A stretch of DNA of 64,000 nt, from the NCBI GenBank assembly GCA_025024175.1, contig QCXZ01000001.1, forward strand, positions 28,514,942 to 28,578,941, read 5' to 3'. Positions 1 through 11,139 of this stretch are shown piece after piece; within the stretch, counting starts at the first letter, position 1, and every line of letters begins with the position of its first letter. The translations under genes and the position numbers were made by a program. This DNA comes from Rhyzopertha dominica. Taxonomy: Eukaryota; Arthropoda; Insecta; Coleoptera; Bostrichidae. The notes beneath the pieces are model-generated. The model ran no database searches. It was given only the letters and a program-made list of their open reading frames with translations, and was not told the origin of the DNA.

Positions 1-2802
1 GTACTAGCACTAGCAACAGTCACTATATAATATTTTAACATTAACAACAATCACAACAATGCAAAGCAGGACGAAACTGGCCATTACGACATCGCTTTGG
101 TACTTGCCGTATAATTTCGAGCACGTTCTTGCTCTCCAAACTGTTTTGCATTGTTGAAGGCAGAGTACACTTAGTTTGAGCCACATTTTAAGAAAACAAG
201 ACTCGTTTCAGAACAGCAACTAATCTGTAAATGAGAAAGGTTTAAAGATCTTAAAACACCGGGTCCTCACAAATTAAACCTTTATTGTTAAATAAGCTCG
301 TAGAAACTACATATTGTTAGTGTTTTAAGTTTTAAACATTTCTAAGCGTAATTCAACGAATATCAGCATTCGTTTAATACTATATTCAGGTCGGATGTCT
401 GCGGTATTCTTATAAGTATGTATTTGGCACAGTACGTTTAAGTTTCATAGAAACAATAACATAAAGCGAACAAATCGATTAATACTATAGACTTCTTTTG
501 TACACGTACATAAAAACTTCTTCAAACTTACTAAACCTTTTCAACTATATATTCGAGTTTAAACACTTGTACTAATCAATATAAACTATCTAAACACATT
601 TAAAATGTATTTTAGTTTTATTTTTGCTGGAAACGTTTGCAATTTTTACATTTGAGAGTAACGTCAGTGGCTACGGCACATTTCAGACGACGGCCCGGCG
701 ACTTTTCATAAGCTAGGCCCAAAGAGAGGAATATAAATTTCAGCTCCAAAGCCTACCTCGGTTTTATAGTACGTAATGATTTAATAAATGTCACACTCTT
801 TCGCCTGTAAAATGTTATACAATAAAAACGTCAACGTATGCTATTTATCGAAGGCATAATAATTGGTCTGGCACGGTACCAAAACAAAGTGAAGACCATA
901 TTTAATCCATAAATCAACCGAATTAGACAGCAGTTTAAACATCCACATTTTGCGTGGGAGCACCACAGCGAAACAGATGACAGAGCTTATGGAACGGGCA
1001 AAAACTCATTACGCAAATTTTGTATTGTATTTCGGCGGGCTACCCGAAATATCAAATGACTTTTTTACACCGAACGAAGAGCCGTGCTCCTTTTTATATT
1101 TTGCCTAACTTTAATTTACAGCTGTGAACAATTCCAGAGAAGTTTCACTAACAGTAGTTTCAGTAGTATCAGTACAGACGGTGGAATTTACGAATATGTC
1201 GGATTTTTTAGTTTTGTTCTATACATATACATATATTATGAAAATATAGTATTGCATTAAGGAATATTATAATCATAGACTACCAAATGAGATTAAATCC
1301 TTTGACGCTGGTTCTCCAACCGAAAGAGGTGAATCNAAGGGTAGATAGTGAAATGTTTTCCGCAATTGCTAGATGTCATGCAATATTGCTAGTAACGTTA
1401 TAGACACTGTGGGTCAGTCTTTGAACGACATCGGTGTTTGAGATCAAGCATCAAGCGACTCAATATATCGTACTCAAAAAAGAACCGAAAAAACACAGAC
1501 AGAAAAAATTATACAATACACCTAGGTCTGATGCTGGGTTTATTGCTATTATAAAACAGTTGAAATATGCAACATTCACGTCACCCTCACCAGAGTTTTA
1601 CATCTACATTTGACACTGAAAAAATTTGTAACTACATAAAGATTAGTAACTTTGTTGTGGAATGAGTTAATTCGTTGCCTCTTTAGCATTGGCTCCTAAA
1701 GCTTGTAATACGAGGTATTACTTGTATCTGAGGGTACAACAAGATTACACACATTAACGTGGAGTTTAATTAGTTACAATCAGAGCAGCTTTAATTGAAC
1801 CAGAACCTACAAAAAAAGAACTAACAGTAATTATAGGATTTTAACCATGATTTATAGTCATGATACTGGATTATGTTGTATTAAAGTTGTCGGTTATTTA
1901 TTCGCTGATTATTTTATTCGAAAGATCAAACTTGCGGCACATATTTTTTTTGCATTGAGTTTGTGATGACTGTTATTATAATTTAAATGTATCCCTGCAA
2001 TTAATTTGTGCTTTCATCTAAAGATTTTGTGCAATAAATCATTACAAGGACATATGGAACACTTCATTTAGTAACTGATACCAGTACCTAGCTAAATTAG
2101 CGGGTAAAGTTGTTTCTAATATCGGTTCTTTTTATCTGAAGTGAATTACAGCAGATAAGTAATATAACCTTTTCCTGTCGACAGAGTATAAATACCGTGG
2201 ACCGTATTTGAAAGACCTCATAAGATCGAATCAGCTAAAGTTAGGGTTTTAGGCATTTATTTTACCACTGGAACTTCTGTTGCACATAATCTTGTTTTAT
2301 AGATAAGGAGGATCAAATAGTACTAATGTAATTATGTTAGGTAATCAGGCAGATAAAGAAATATTAACTGAAGTAACTGTTTTCTTGGTATCTCGTGCCA
2401 TCATTTCCAATTTTAAGCGTTTTGGTCAGAAAGACGTTTTGAACACCTAGCCTAATTATATTGCATATTAAGGCCAGTCTTACTCTTTCTAAGTAAGACG
2501 TACGTTAAATTATAGAAGCACTACGCTTCGACAGCCCGTCCGATATGTGCCGTGGCCACACTTCAGCGTTTGCATTGCAGAGACCTCTAATAACGAACAC
2601 AGCTAGTAACATTAGACCACTAGCGACACCCTCGCATTGCGGACGAATCTAGAAACTTATCTACATTGAATCGTTCCCAATTATGTACCATAATTTATAA
2701 TATATTTTGATTTCTGTACTAAAACATACGCACACAAACATTTTTCACATTTTTCATAATAATAATGTAATGTGGACCTGATGTGTTCGGAAATTAATCA
2801 TG
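1..2802. other. Non-coding stretch, no recognisable gene
   Basis: AT-rich DNA without long open frames. Slightly GC-richer patches occur near 650-740, 960-1100 and 2510-2650, with no splice-bounded coding signal or repeat structure that I can see. Confidence 0.5.
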
Positions 2803-3039
2803 TTAGATACAAAAAATGTCATATCGCAATCCATACAGTGCTGCCACTACTAAAAAAGGAACGCACATCGGATGACTCTTTGTAGCAAATTCGGGCCGAC
2901 AGACACAATTTCCATCCACAAAGAGACATTCTGCTCGCTTCCGGTTTTGCAAATAACAGGATCTAAGTGAAAGCCAGCAGGTACGACACTGCAAACAACG
3001 CAGATCCTGACAATCTATTGCAGTGATCTCCGGTAACAA
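2803..3039 (-). CDS. Unrecognised cysteine-rich open frame, possible 3' exon
   Basis: The frame encodes about 78 residues with nine cysteines within 50 residues, spaced C-x4-C-x2-C-x2-C-x6-C-x9-C-x6-C-x-C-x11-C, then a short hydrophobic tail ending FCI. A plausible acceptor (TTTTAACTCAG) directly precedes it on the minus strand, so it could be a terminal exon rather than starting at the TTG at 3039. I do not recognise the family; the part around FVDGNCVCRP resembles an EB or EGF-like repeat in style only. It lies downstream of the NALF1-like gene on the same strand and is not expected to belong to it. It could be chance, although the cysteine density argues mildly against that. Confidence 0.3.
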   Translation of the reverse strand: MLPEITAIDCQDLRCLQCRTCWLSLRSCYLQNRKRAECLFVDGNCVCRPEFATKSHPMCVPFLVVAALYGLRYDIFCI

Positions 3040-6000
3040 GTCTGAGTTAAAATTTAACGGATTTATTATTACAAGTATTTACCCTGATTTAAATTATTAT
3101 TAGAATTAGGAGACTTGCTAAAACGTTCATTCTTTACTATTTCGGACTTCGTTGTTTGCAGTGATTTCAGACCTCAGGCGCGCTACTCAAAAGCTGCGGT
3201 TTTCAGCAACAATACAGGAAAATCTGTGCTGCTGTATTAATTCAATTTAGCCATGCATGATATTGCACTTTTTGTAAATAAGTTTCACGAAAAAGAAAAT
3301 ATTCCCTTTATAATTTCAAATGAAATCGTTTGATATTAAGAAGAAGTGAGGTTCACGTTCACTCCTTTCTGCGCTTGTGACGTCATTACTCGGGATACAT
3401 TATTGGCTAGTGAATCGCAGCTTTTGAAGTAGTACGCCTTACAATGTGCATGAGGCGTGAAAAATTAATAGATGCGACACAGTAGAGTCACCTGTTGATA
3501 TGAAGAATTGTGCTGTTCTTGTCGTCGTTGATCTTTTTAAAATAACACTATAGTTCTGATACCACTAAGCACTCAACCTATGATGGCAGTTGGGAAACGT
3601 CCTTGCACTGAACTAAAGATGGTGTTCTAATTGAAGATAAATCGCTACTGAATCAGTTCAAACTGGCTACTTTCCAATAACTATGGGATTCCACGTACAA
3701 CGATCGCTGTATCGCTTAAACGCACACGTCCAAAATTGCCGCACGTCGCATTGAGCTAACGGATGGAAAAAAAGGAATACGTCCAACAGAAAAGCAATAG
3801 GCTCCTAGTTTGACTGCTTTTGGTTTGGCTGTTTGGCAAGTATATCTGTGCAGGTCGGTTCTTATCTACTTGGGGTTAATAGGGTGAGCGACGCGTTTTC
3901 TACAACCAATCACAGAGCAACGTATTTATTTTTGAGACATAATGCAAAATTTTGCCACTGGTGGCTTTGGACCGATAGCTTACTGCCATTAATAAAGTTA
4001 TTCGCACTCTCAATCGAATATTGCAACAAAGTTGTTTGAGTAGTATCAAAATAAAGCAATATAAACCAATATCATATCTTCAACATCAACAATATATTTT
4101 TAATAGTCTTCATATATACTTCGCAACAGCCATTTGGAAAAGTGTGAGTCAGCCAATACCAATCAGCTTTACAGGAATGTCCTTTCGGACAGTGGTATAC
4201 GAAATTCTTGTAATTCAGCGCTATGCGACAGTCATTACTAAATGTCGAAACTATAATTGACGTGTCTTATCGGTATTTTTCTGACTCCACAGTTAAACGT
4301 TGCAGTCCTAGATGTACTCTATGTGCATGAAGATAGATTCTGCTAGACAAGTCCTACTGCGACAGATCTGTTGGGAGAGCTTTCACACGTTATGTCTGAA
4401 ACTGAAAACAACATGTCGACTGTCTACATTTCTTTACTTCTACCTACTAGTGGGAGATTTATTTTGTCGATTTCAAAAATAAGGAGTCGAATTTTTGTTG
4501 AAACGTTTGCTGAAGAATACAATTTTTTATGTTTGAATTCCACATCACTCACTGACAAATATGTTATTTTCTCTTGATTTTTTAAACCAGCGTTTACGCG
4601 TGTCTGAATCTAACATGTAGGTATTGCCTGTACTCCTGTACAGTCGCCATTGCAACCAATTGACATTTATTTCATCTGTGTAAATCTCTGCACAACATTT
4701 TCGAAGATGACAGTTAAATTATAGTTTTACGAAAAAAAAAGAGCGCACTTGTTTCTCTTTACTGGGAATTGTTAAGTTAAACAGTACTGATACCTATTAT
4801 AATTTTTTGTTTGGAATATTCACAGTACGCATTGCAACAGTTTTTGGTATATTTATGTTTGCCGATTCGAAATTATATGGATCATAATGTTTTAGTAAGG
4901 ACAATGACGAAAAGATAATTCCTATTCTTAATCTTATGACTTGAATGTTATCTATACATACTCCAAGTGCCTGCTTACACCAAATTTAAATTATACGCTA
5001 GCTTGTTTTCAAGGTGTCAAGACGCCTGTTGTTTTTATTTTGCAAATGGAAAATCAATCAATAATATTTTACAGTTTGGTTTTCTATGCCATTGTGAAAG
5101 CAATTGTATAAAAGATAGATTACTACCTGCTTGCCACTGTAATATGTTAACGTATCTGGTAGTATTTTTTTAAAATAAACAGCAAGTATAAAGGTTATAT
5201 TGGTTTTAGGACAAACAGAGTAACATATTACAGGTTACATAGTTATTTACCTCACTTTTTTATTTTGCTCCAATATGGTTAATTACCCATTATTACTGGA
5301 TTACTTTTCTCTTTGGGTAGTAGTAAAAAATCTAAATAGGTACTTACCGCTCGTTTTAAACTAATAACGTAATCATAATGTTAGACAAACTGACGATGAC
5401 CGAATAAATGTAATTGCTATCAAGTATATAGGTCATGGTACGTTTTTGAATTTCTCTTGAATTAATTTTGTTTGTACCAGTACAACATTTATAAAAATAT
5501 GAAAAGTCAAGCTGCTATTCGTAGACTGAAGGAGAACGAACTTCAAGTTCATATATCAATATGTTTGTTTAATCTACAACTTGCATGTAACATTTTTTTC
5601 CAAATTTTTGGTGATATCTGCCTGATAATGCAACGCAGTACTATTAATTGTGACCTGCCACTCTTTACAGTTTGTTTAGTAAATGCGGCAGTCTAATCAA
5701 AACTCACAAAAATTGCACAGCTAAGACTAAAGATTCTTCAACAAATAATCTCAGATAGGTACCAGGTTTCAAATGAACATTCATCATAGCTGAATTATAT
5801 TATATATAAATCACATTATATCGCCAGTGCTGGATTCTTTATCCGTTAATCAGCCGAACCGCTTTTACGAGAAATACATGGACCTGACTTGACCTGACCT
5901 AACCTTCAACAACTGTTGTCAGATACCTATGAGCAATACATGATCTGTACCACGAGAAGTCATTAAAAGCTTCTTCATTACTCGAACAGAAGTGTCAGAG

Positions 6001-6888
6001 ATACAAACTTGATAGCCATTTTTTACAAAAAGTTTTGCTCCTCGAAGAGAGAGTGAGTTGCAACAATTTAAAGATTAAACAAAGTTGTCCGTAATCCAAA
6101 ATAAACATCGATTTTGAAATCAAGGTTTCAATTTTTATTTCTTGTACAATAATCTTGCTCTTCTACGGTTATTTTTCGCTTTTAAGGCAAAATCAAGATA
6201 ATCGATACAGCAAACGTTATAGATACGTCAATATTTTGTTTACTTCTGTCATTAATATTCAATAAAAGTGTTTTAGGAATGTTAATCAGAGAGCGTGTTT
6301 ATTTAATAAGTTCTAAAACAGTCACCACTGGGCTTTTGACAAAGTAATAAACAATAGAAGCCATTCTCACAAAAAAATAATGTATTGCACTGAATTTTCT
6401 TTGATTGCATTGTCAGTTCATATTTAAATGAAGAATATTTAAATCAAAATGCTTATTTGCGCATTTTGGAAACACTTATGTGTCCACTTCTTATACATCG
6501 GTGTCAGAGAAAAGGAATAACATGTATTGGCTGCAAGGCGGATGCTATGCATATAGTACAGTTTTGTTCAGACAACAGCTAGAGGGCCATTTTGGCTGAA
6601 TGTGGTTAGAAAGGTTTGGCCCGATCCATTACCCTACTGCCTTAAAACAGAAGGTACCTACATCTCACTAATCTGTCACACGACCAGGAAACATTAAAAC
6701 AACGCATCAGAGAAACAATAAACTAAATTAATGAATAACACCATTCGTAAAGTTTGAGGAATTTTACTTAAAATTCTGATTGCAAATACCGAATTATTAA
6801 TTTTAGGCTGCGACCATATTGATAAGTCGGTAGGTAGCTAAGTCTACAATAATAAAAGGTTTTTTTTTATAAAAATCGCCGTGGCAAG
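3040..6888. other. Non-coding stretch, no recognisable gene
   Basis: Only short open frames lacking protein-family motifs. A small GACCTGAC-type direct repeat sits near 5881-5903. Nothing else stands out. Confidence 0.45.
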
Positions 6889-6889
6889 C

Positions 6890-7352
6890 CTGCCGTTCAT
6901 CGGGGAACTATTGCAGTACCGCCAATGTATATGACGTCTTAAATGGAGTGTACTGCATTACCGTTCATCGATATAATAATACAGTACCTAAATTATATTT
7001 TGTGCACTACCGGGCTGATTCTGAAGTTCAATATTGCTCGAACATAACGAGTGAAGAATTTAAATTTTCCAAAATGTTGTATAACATTCTTATTCGCATT
7101 TCTTTATCGCTATTTTCAACCTTACTAAATAACAAAAATCGCCGTCCAACTTTAAATTCTTCACTCATTATGTTATTCGAACCATATTTAACTTCACAAT
7201 CAGCCTGGTAGTGCACAAAAACATAACTTCAGAATTCAGGTTAGTTATTGAGGGTACTGTATTATTATACCGATTAACGGTAAAGCAGTATGCTCCCGTT
7301 AATGACGTCATATACATTGGCGGTACTGCAATAGTTCCCCGATGAACGGTAG
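6890..7352. mobile_element. Fold-back MITE of about 460 bases
   Basis: The left arm begins CCGTTCATCGGGGAACTATT (6893) and is mirrored at the right edge (AATAGTTCCCCGATGAACGG, ending 7349). The inverted symmetry continues inward through the TATATGACGTC block and the segments around 7035-7060 and 7150-7185, so almost the whole element folds on itself. Open frames on both strands here are products of this symmetry. No target duplication is evident. Fold-back DNA transposon of unknown superfamily. Confidence 0.75.
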
Positions 7353-7817
7353 ACTAGCTACAGCGTTTTTAAATTTATTGTCATCCTGTACGTCTGAGCT
7401 CAAATTCTTTTATGGCAAACCTATTTTTTCGAATTTTCGTCCTAAAATGAAGAATATAAGTTTTCCTTCTTATCAACTTTATCCGTGGATACTTCTATAT
7501 GAATATCTTACAACAGATATGGAAATATTAAGATATTAGCATTTAAAAGTTCAGTAACATCGAGATGGAAACCTTATACTTTGTGAACGACACTCGTTTT
7601 AATGGGGAAAAATTGCCCGTTTTATTATGTTCCATCATTGGACTTTAATTTAGTAGCTTATTCTCTTATTTCTGTTAAACAATTTTGAAATGTGCTGAAT
7701 TTTTGCGAACACGTTTTTATATGTCTCTTTTTGTGTGGGTGAAGTTTATCTTTTAAGATATTGAGACGACAGACGGACTGACGTTAGATCATGGGACGGT
7801 TTTTAAAACATGAACGA

Positions 7818-8176
7818 TTTTATTTATTTATTTATTTATTTATTTATCGCTCCTCTTTGATTATAGTATTATTATGCAACTAAATTTAGACGTGAACCTT
7901 CTCTCATAATGTTATTTAGATTAGATTTTTGTCAGTAGAATATATTTCTGTTATTTCCCTTTGGTAATTGGGTATCTTTCATTAGATGTGAGTGTAATGC
8001 TAGCAAAATGAAATCCGTAGCACTTGAAGATGTTAAATTGGCTATCGAAACCCGCATCGCTTGTATGCCTCCGATGTTATTTCTCCGACATGACAAGAAA
8101 TAAACGGCGTCGGCGTCTCCCAACAGCTCTCCGCGTCGCAGCCGGACAGAACACATATCGCCTAACTCCCCTAATT
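7818..8176 (-). other. Probable 3' untranslated region and polyadenylation-signal cluster
   Basis: Minus-strand sequence after the stop at 8177 stays fairly GC-rich to about 8090 and then grades into AT-rich DNA. At 7818-7847 a (TTTA)n microsatellite reads as overlapping AATAAA signals on the minus strand, about 330 bases beyond the stop. An overlapping open frame at 7932-8303 in another frame lacks family motifs and probably reflects the local composition; it could alternatively mark a sequencing frameshift. The poly(A) role is inferred. Confidence 0.45.
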
Positions 8177-8547
8177 CTATGAGCACATTCTCCACGTGGT
8201 CTTGATCAGCGTCAGCGATGTCCGCACACCGGTCACGCACATTACCAACAAACATTGCAATAGGTCTAAGTGTATCATCAGCGTCAATGCACATGCGGTC
8301 CACATGGTGGGTAGCACTTGGTTAAGAGTCCGGGCGGCGGCGGACAGAGCAGCACCTGACCTGCAGGGAGGCCTGGCGCCGCTGCCGTCCGTGGCGCAGT
8401 CGACGGGTGCGGCGGTGTCGTTGGCGGGCCGGCCCGGGCAGTGCNCGCACAGGCCCCGGCCCGGGGAGCCGCAGTGCGTATAACAACAGTCTTCGTCCCC
8501 CACCGACGACTTGCTCCTCTGAAGGCCCGTTTCGGGGATGTTGCCGT
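8177..8547 (-). CDS. NALCN auxiliary factor (NALF1/FAM155/Mid1-like), probable terminal coding exon
   Basis: This exon encodes the C-terminal part of a membrane protein whose family (NLF-1, NALF1, fly Mid1) assists folding and surface delivery of the NALCN sodium-leak channel. On the minus strand it follows a clean acceptor (polypyrimidine tract then AG at 8549-8548). Its first two bases complete the Asp codon begun at 48520, giving FLCLDGNIPETG across the junction. It then carries a paired-cysteine CCYTHC motif, five further spaced cysteines before the hydrophobic part, and an NDT glycosylation sequon. About 120 codons in, a hydrophobic stretch (around TACALTLMIHLDLL) matches the C-terminal membrane segment known in vertebrate FAM155. 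The frame ends at TAG (8177-8179). An N at 8445 leaves one residue undetermined. A possible donor after 8361 would instead splice out the hydrophobic tail; I prefer the terminal-exon reading because codon usage stays coding-like to the stop. The family assignment is from memory of conserved motifs, not from a search. Confidence 0.82.
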
Positions 8548-8578
8548 CTGAAACAGCGAAAAAAGGTCTTAGAGGAAG

Positions 8579-8585
8579 GTTAGTA
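8579..8585 (-). promoter_or_regulatory. Branch-point consensus TACTAAC of the terminal intron
   Basis: The motif is an exact match to the consensus branch site, correctly placed upstream of a pyrimidine-rich tract and the acceptor at 8548. The end of a transposon lies three bases further upstream. Confidence 0.7.
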
Positions 8586-8588
8586 CTA

Positions 8589-9663
8589 TGAAGGCGTGTA
8601 AGGGACACCGTGTTTTTTTAAATTTTATTCCTAAACCATCTGCGTTATGACACAAAATTTTGCATTATAAAACAAAATTTTACGTTATAACAAAATTATA
8701 ATAATAAACAAAGAACAGGGGTAACAATAATCGCAACTTTTTGCGAATTCTTACAACAAACAATGCTGTCTGCACCGCAACTAACGACACAAAGATCTGT
8801 TTCGATGTTGTTACAGTTCATCAGGAAGTAGTACCCATTAAGGTAGCTCAGTGGCGTTGTCATCATGTCAGTGTAATGCTGATAGATGACAATGACATCT
8901 AATTTTCTACTAAAATTTATGATGATAAATAACCAATACTATTTTTCAACCACTTTTCAATTCAGTGACGCGCAAATCGCATAATGGCTGTCAGCCAGAG
9001 CCAGTTGATCTATAAACAGTCGAGTTACACATTTATGCGGGGTCACGTTCCAATATTGGCCGCTGCACCTTTACACAATTTTTCAACAAAACATGTGTTT
9101 CTTCAAAAAATTATATGAAGGCTTTCGACCACATTTTGCTCCAAAAAAACGCATTCTGAAACTGTTTCATGCACATTAAAAATGGAAATAAGAAATCAAC
9201 TCATTGAAATGTATTTTGGATTAGGATTACAACAAAAGGAAATTATCACACTTCACGACATAACAATACATCCTAGCACTCTTAATCGAGAAAAAATTAT
9301 TCAGGCGTAAAAATTGCTCAAGCCTTGAATTTGTTGCTAATTTTATTGAAGTTCAATTGAAGGCATCTAGTCAACTGCATGGATTATGGATAGCGCTGGA
9401 TGCATTTGAAATTAATTCAGCATGGATTAGCGGTCACCCAAGATGTTGTAAGAGAATTTTTAAAACTGCTTGAGATCCTGTGGGAGTAGATTTTGTGTTA
9501 TAACGTAAATTTATGTCGTATAACGCAAATATTGTGTTAAAATGCAAAATTTCGTGTTGAAAGGTAATTACAACACAAGATGTGTTATAAGGTAAAAATT
9601 TGTGTTATAACGCAGATTTTTAGGAACGAAAATAAAAAACACCGTGTCCCTTACACGCCTTCG
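8589..9663 (+). mobile_element. TIR transposon with decayed integrase-like ORF, TA-flanked
   Basis: Terminal inverted repeats of about 80 bases begin GAAGGCGTGTAAGGGACAC and mirror each other at both ends, followed by several CGTTATAAC-type subterminal repeats. The dinucleotide TA lies directly outside both ends (8587-8588 and 9664-9665). Near 9182-9490 on the plus strand a broken frame reads RNQLIEMYFGLGLQQKEI and, after frameshifts, SQLHG and DPVGVD. This resembles the N-terminal part of eukaryotic integrase-type (rve-like) transposases seen in animal genomes, possibly IS3EU-like; that sub-assignment is tentative. The element lies in the terminal intron of the NALF1-like gene, 42 bases from the exon. 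Confidence 0.75.
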
Positions 9664-10700
9664 TAGGTACAGACTTAAATCGACGCTGAGATTTCAGTTA
9701 AGCGATACTGCAGCGCAGATATCTTTATTTATTTGTTTGATGTTGGAAATCACAAAATTATTGTAACATAGTCACGTTTCAAATACAACTAAAGGCAGAG
9801 CTGGGCAAACTACTCTCAAAAAGTGGTTAACTACAAACTACAGTTATTCTTGATGCCAAACGGTTTTAACACAACATACTTCAAAAATATATAATTACAA
9901 AACAAGTTTGTAAAATGTTGTTTTTTATATTGAGTACAATATACATGCTCTGTGGGGGTTTTAAAATGTATATTGTATACATATTATCTTATTGCAGTCA
10001 TTCGTTTACACAGAAAGGACTTCCGAAGTATTATCTGTCGTTGAATTTTGCGAAGACTATACGACACTAATAATGGTAACACACTGCCTTATGAAGAGAT
10101 GTGAAATTTATGCCTCATTTCATGGCTATAGAGGCACCCAACAAGGAATGAATACTAAAATTTAACAAAAATGAATATCTAAATAAATGATGTCTATCAA
10201 AGTGAAAACTGCATGTATATGGTAATAATCTCAAATAAGTGTGGTATAGCATATCAGACAATGAAATTTAGGTAATGTATTCTTGGTCCTTATTAGTTGT
10301 ACAGTAGTCCATGTGTCACATACTTAAACGAAATAATTGCGTGCAAGTAGACTTTCTAAGTGGTAAGTAATAATTATATATAAAATCGAAACATTTGGAG
10401 GTGCTGCAACATAATATTTAGGTGTCTAAGCAAATTTCAGTTTTTTGCAATATCTCAGAAAAGTTTAATCGAAAAAATGGCGGAAGACAAATTTGATTGT
10501 TATTAAATTTACTTACTTGAATTGTCAGGTAATGTCGAGTTTTATTGTATTTAATTTCCGCTTGATTCGCGATAGTATTAATTGTACTGAAGTCTGAATG
10601 TATAATACAATTTAAGATCTAACAAATTTTACAGTCTGAAGGAGACGCCCCATGATTTCAATAACATTTGCAAATTTTATATTATATTCTAACTATTAAC
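9664..10700. other. Non-coding stretch with one hAT-like terminus
   Basis: At about 9796 the sequence CAGAGCTGGGCAAACTA resembles a hAT terminal repeat, with nearby repeats of the type AACTACAAACTACAG. No matching right end was found by eye. The rest is AT-rich and featureless. Confidence 0.35.
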
Positions 10701-10709
10701 ACTGATCTA

Positions 10710-11135
10710 ACAAGTGTGCGAGGCCGACGTTGCGAACTCTGTCAACTCTGGGTGGAAGCCATTTGCACCGCACCGTTGCGTGACAGTAACAGCATGGAGG
10801 CCATTGCTTTTGGGAGCAAATCACCTTGATCAGAAACAGTACTTATGATCGCCAGCATTATATCGAGAATGTAGTGGAACGATACATTTTACCGTATATA
10901 CCCCACTACAATCCACTTTTTCAACTGCATTACTTTGAACAATTTCTTGACTTGACCGTCAAGATGTCCTGATCTAAAGCCATTGAATACATCTGAAACA
11001 TAATGGAGGAAGACTAAAATTTACCCCAGAGATTCATGCGGCATTTCACGACGATGCTGCACAAATAGTCTGGAATGAGACACATCGAGAGGAAATCAAT
11101 CGTTATCTGATTGAGTTGATGATCAGGCATTATTA
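10710..11135 (+). pseudogene. Decayed Tc1-like transposase, C-terminal part
   Basis: Broken plus-strand reading recovers the Tc1 catalytic-region pattern. Segments near 10780-10830 resemble the VWGGI block, and near 10955-11010 the frames read SRCPDLKPLN then YIxNIMEED, equivalent to the S-PDLNPIE-W motif. A further stretch (11020-11100) matches the basic C-terminal helix. Several stops and frameshifts show that it is dead. No terminal repeats were located. Confidence 0.65.
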
Positions 11136-11139
11136 ATGT

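Noticed and set aside
6948..7216. Overlapping open frames on both strands.
   Set aside because: They arise from the inverted symmetry of the fold-back element.
7932..8303. Long minus-strand open frame overlapping the end of the NALF1-like exon in another frame.
   Set aside because: It lacks family motifs, and an in-frame stop lies directly upstream. The exon's own frame continues with coding-like codons and a hydrophobic C terminus to a stop at 8177. A sequencing frameshift remains possible.
8196..8483. Plus-strand open frame in the GC-rich exon region.
   Set aside because: Antisense shadow of the minus-strand exon.
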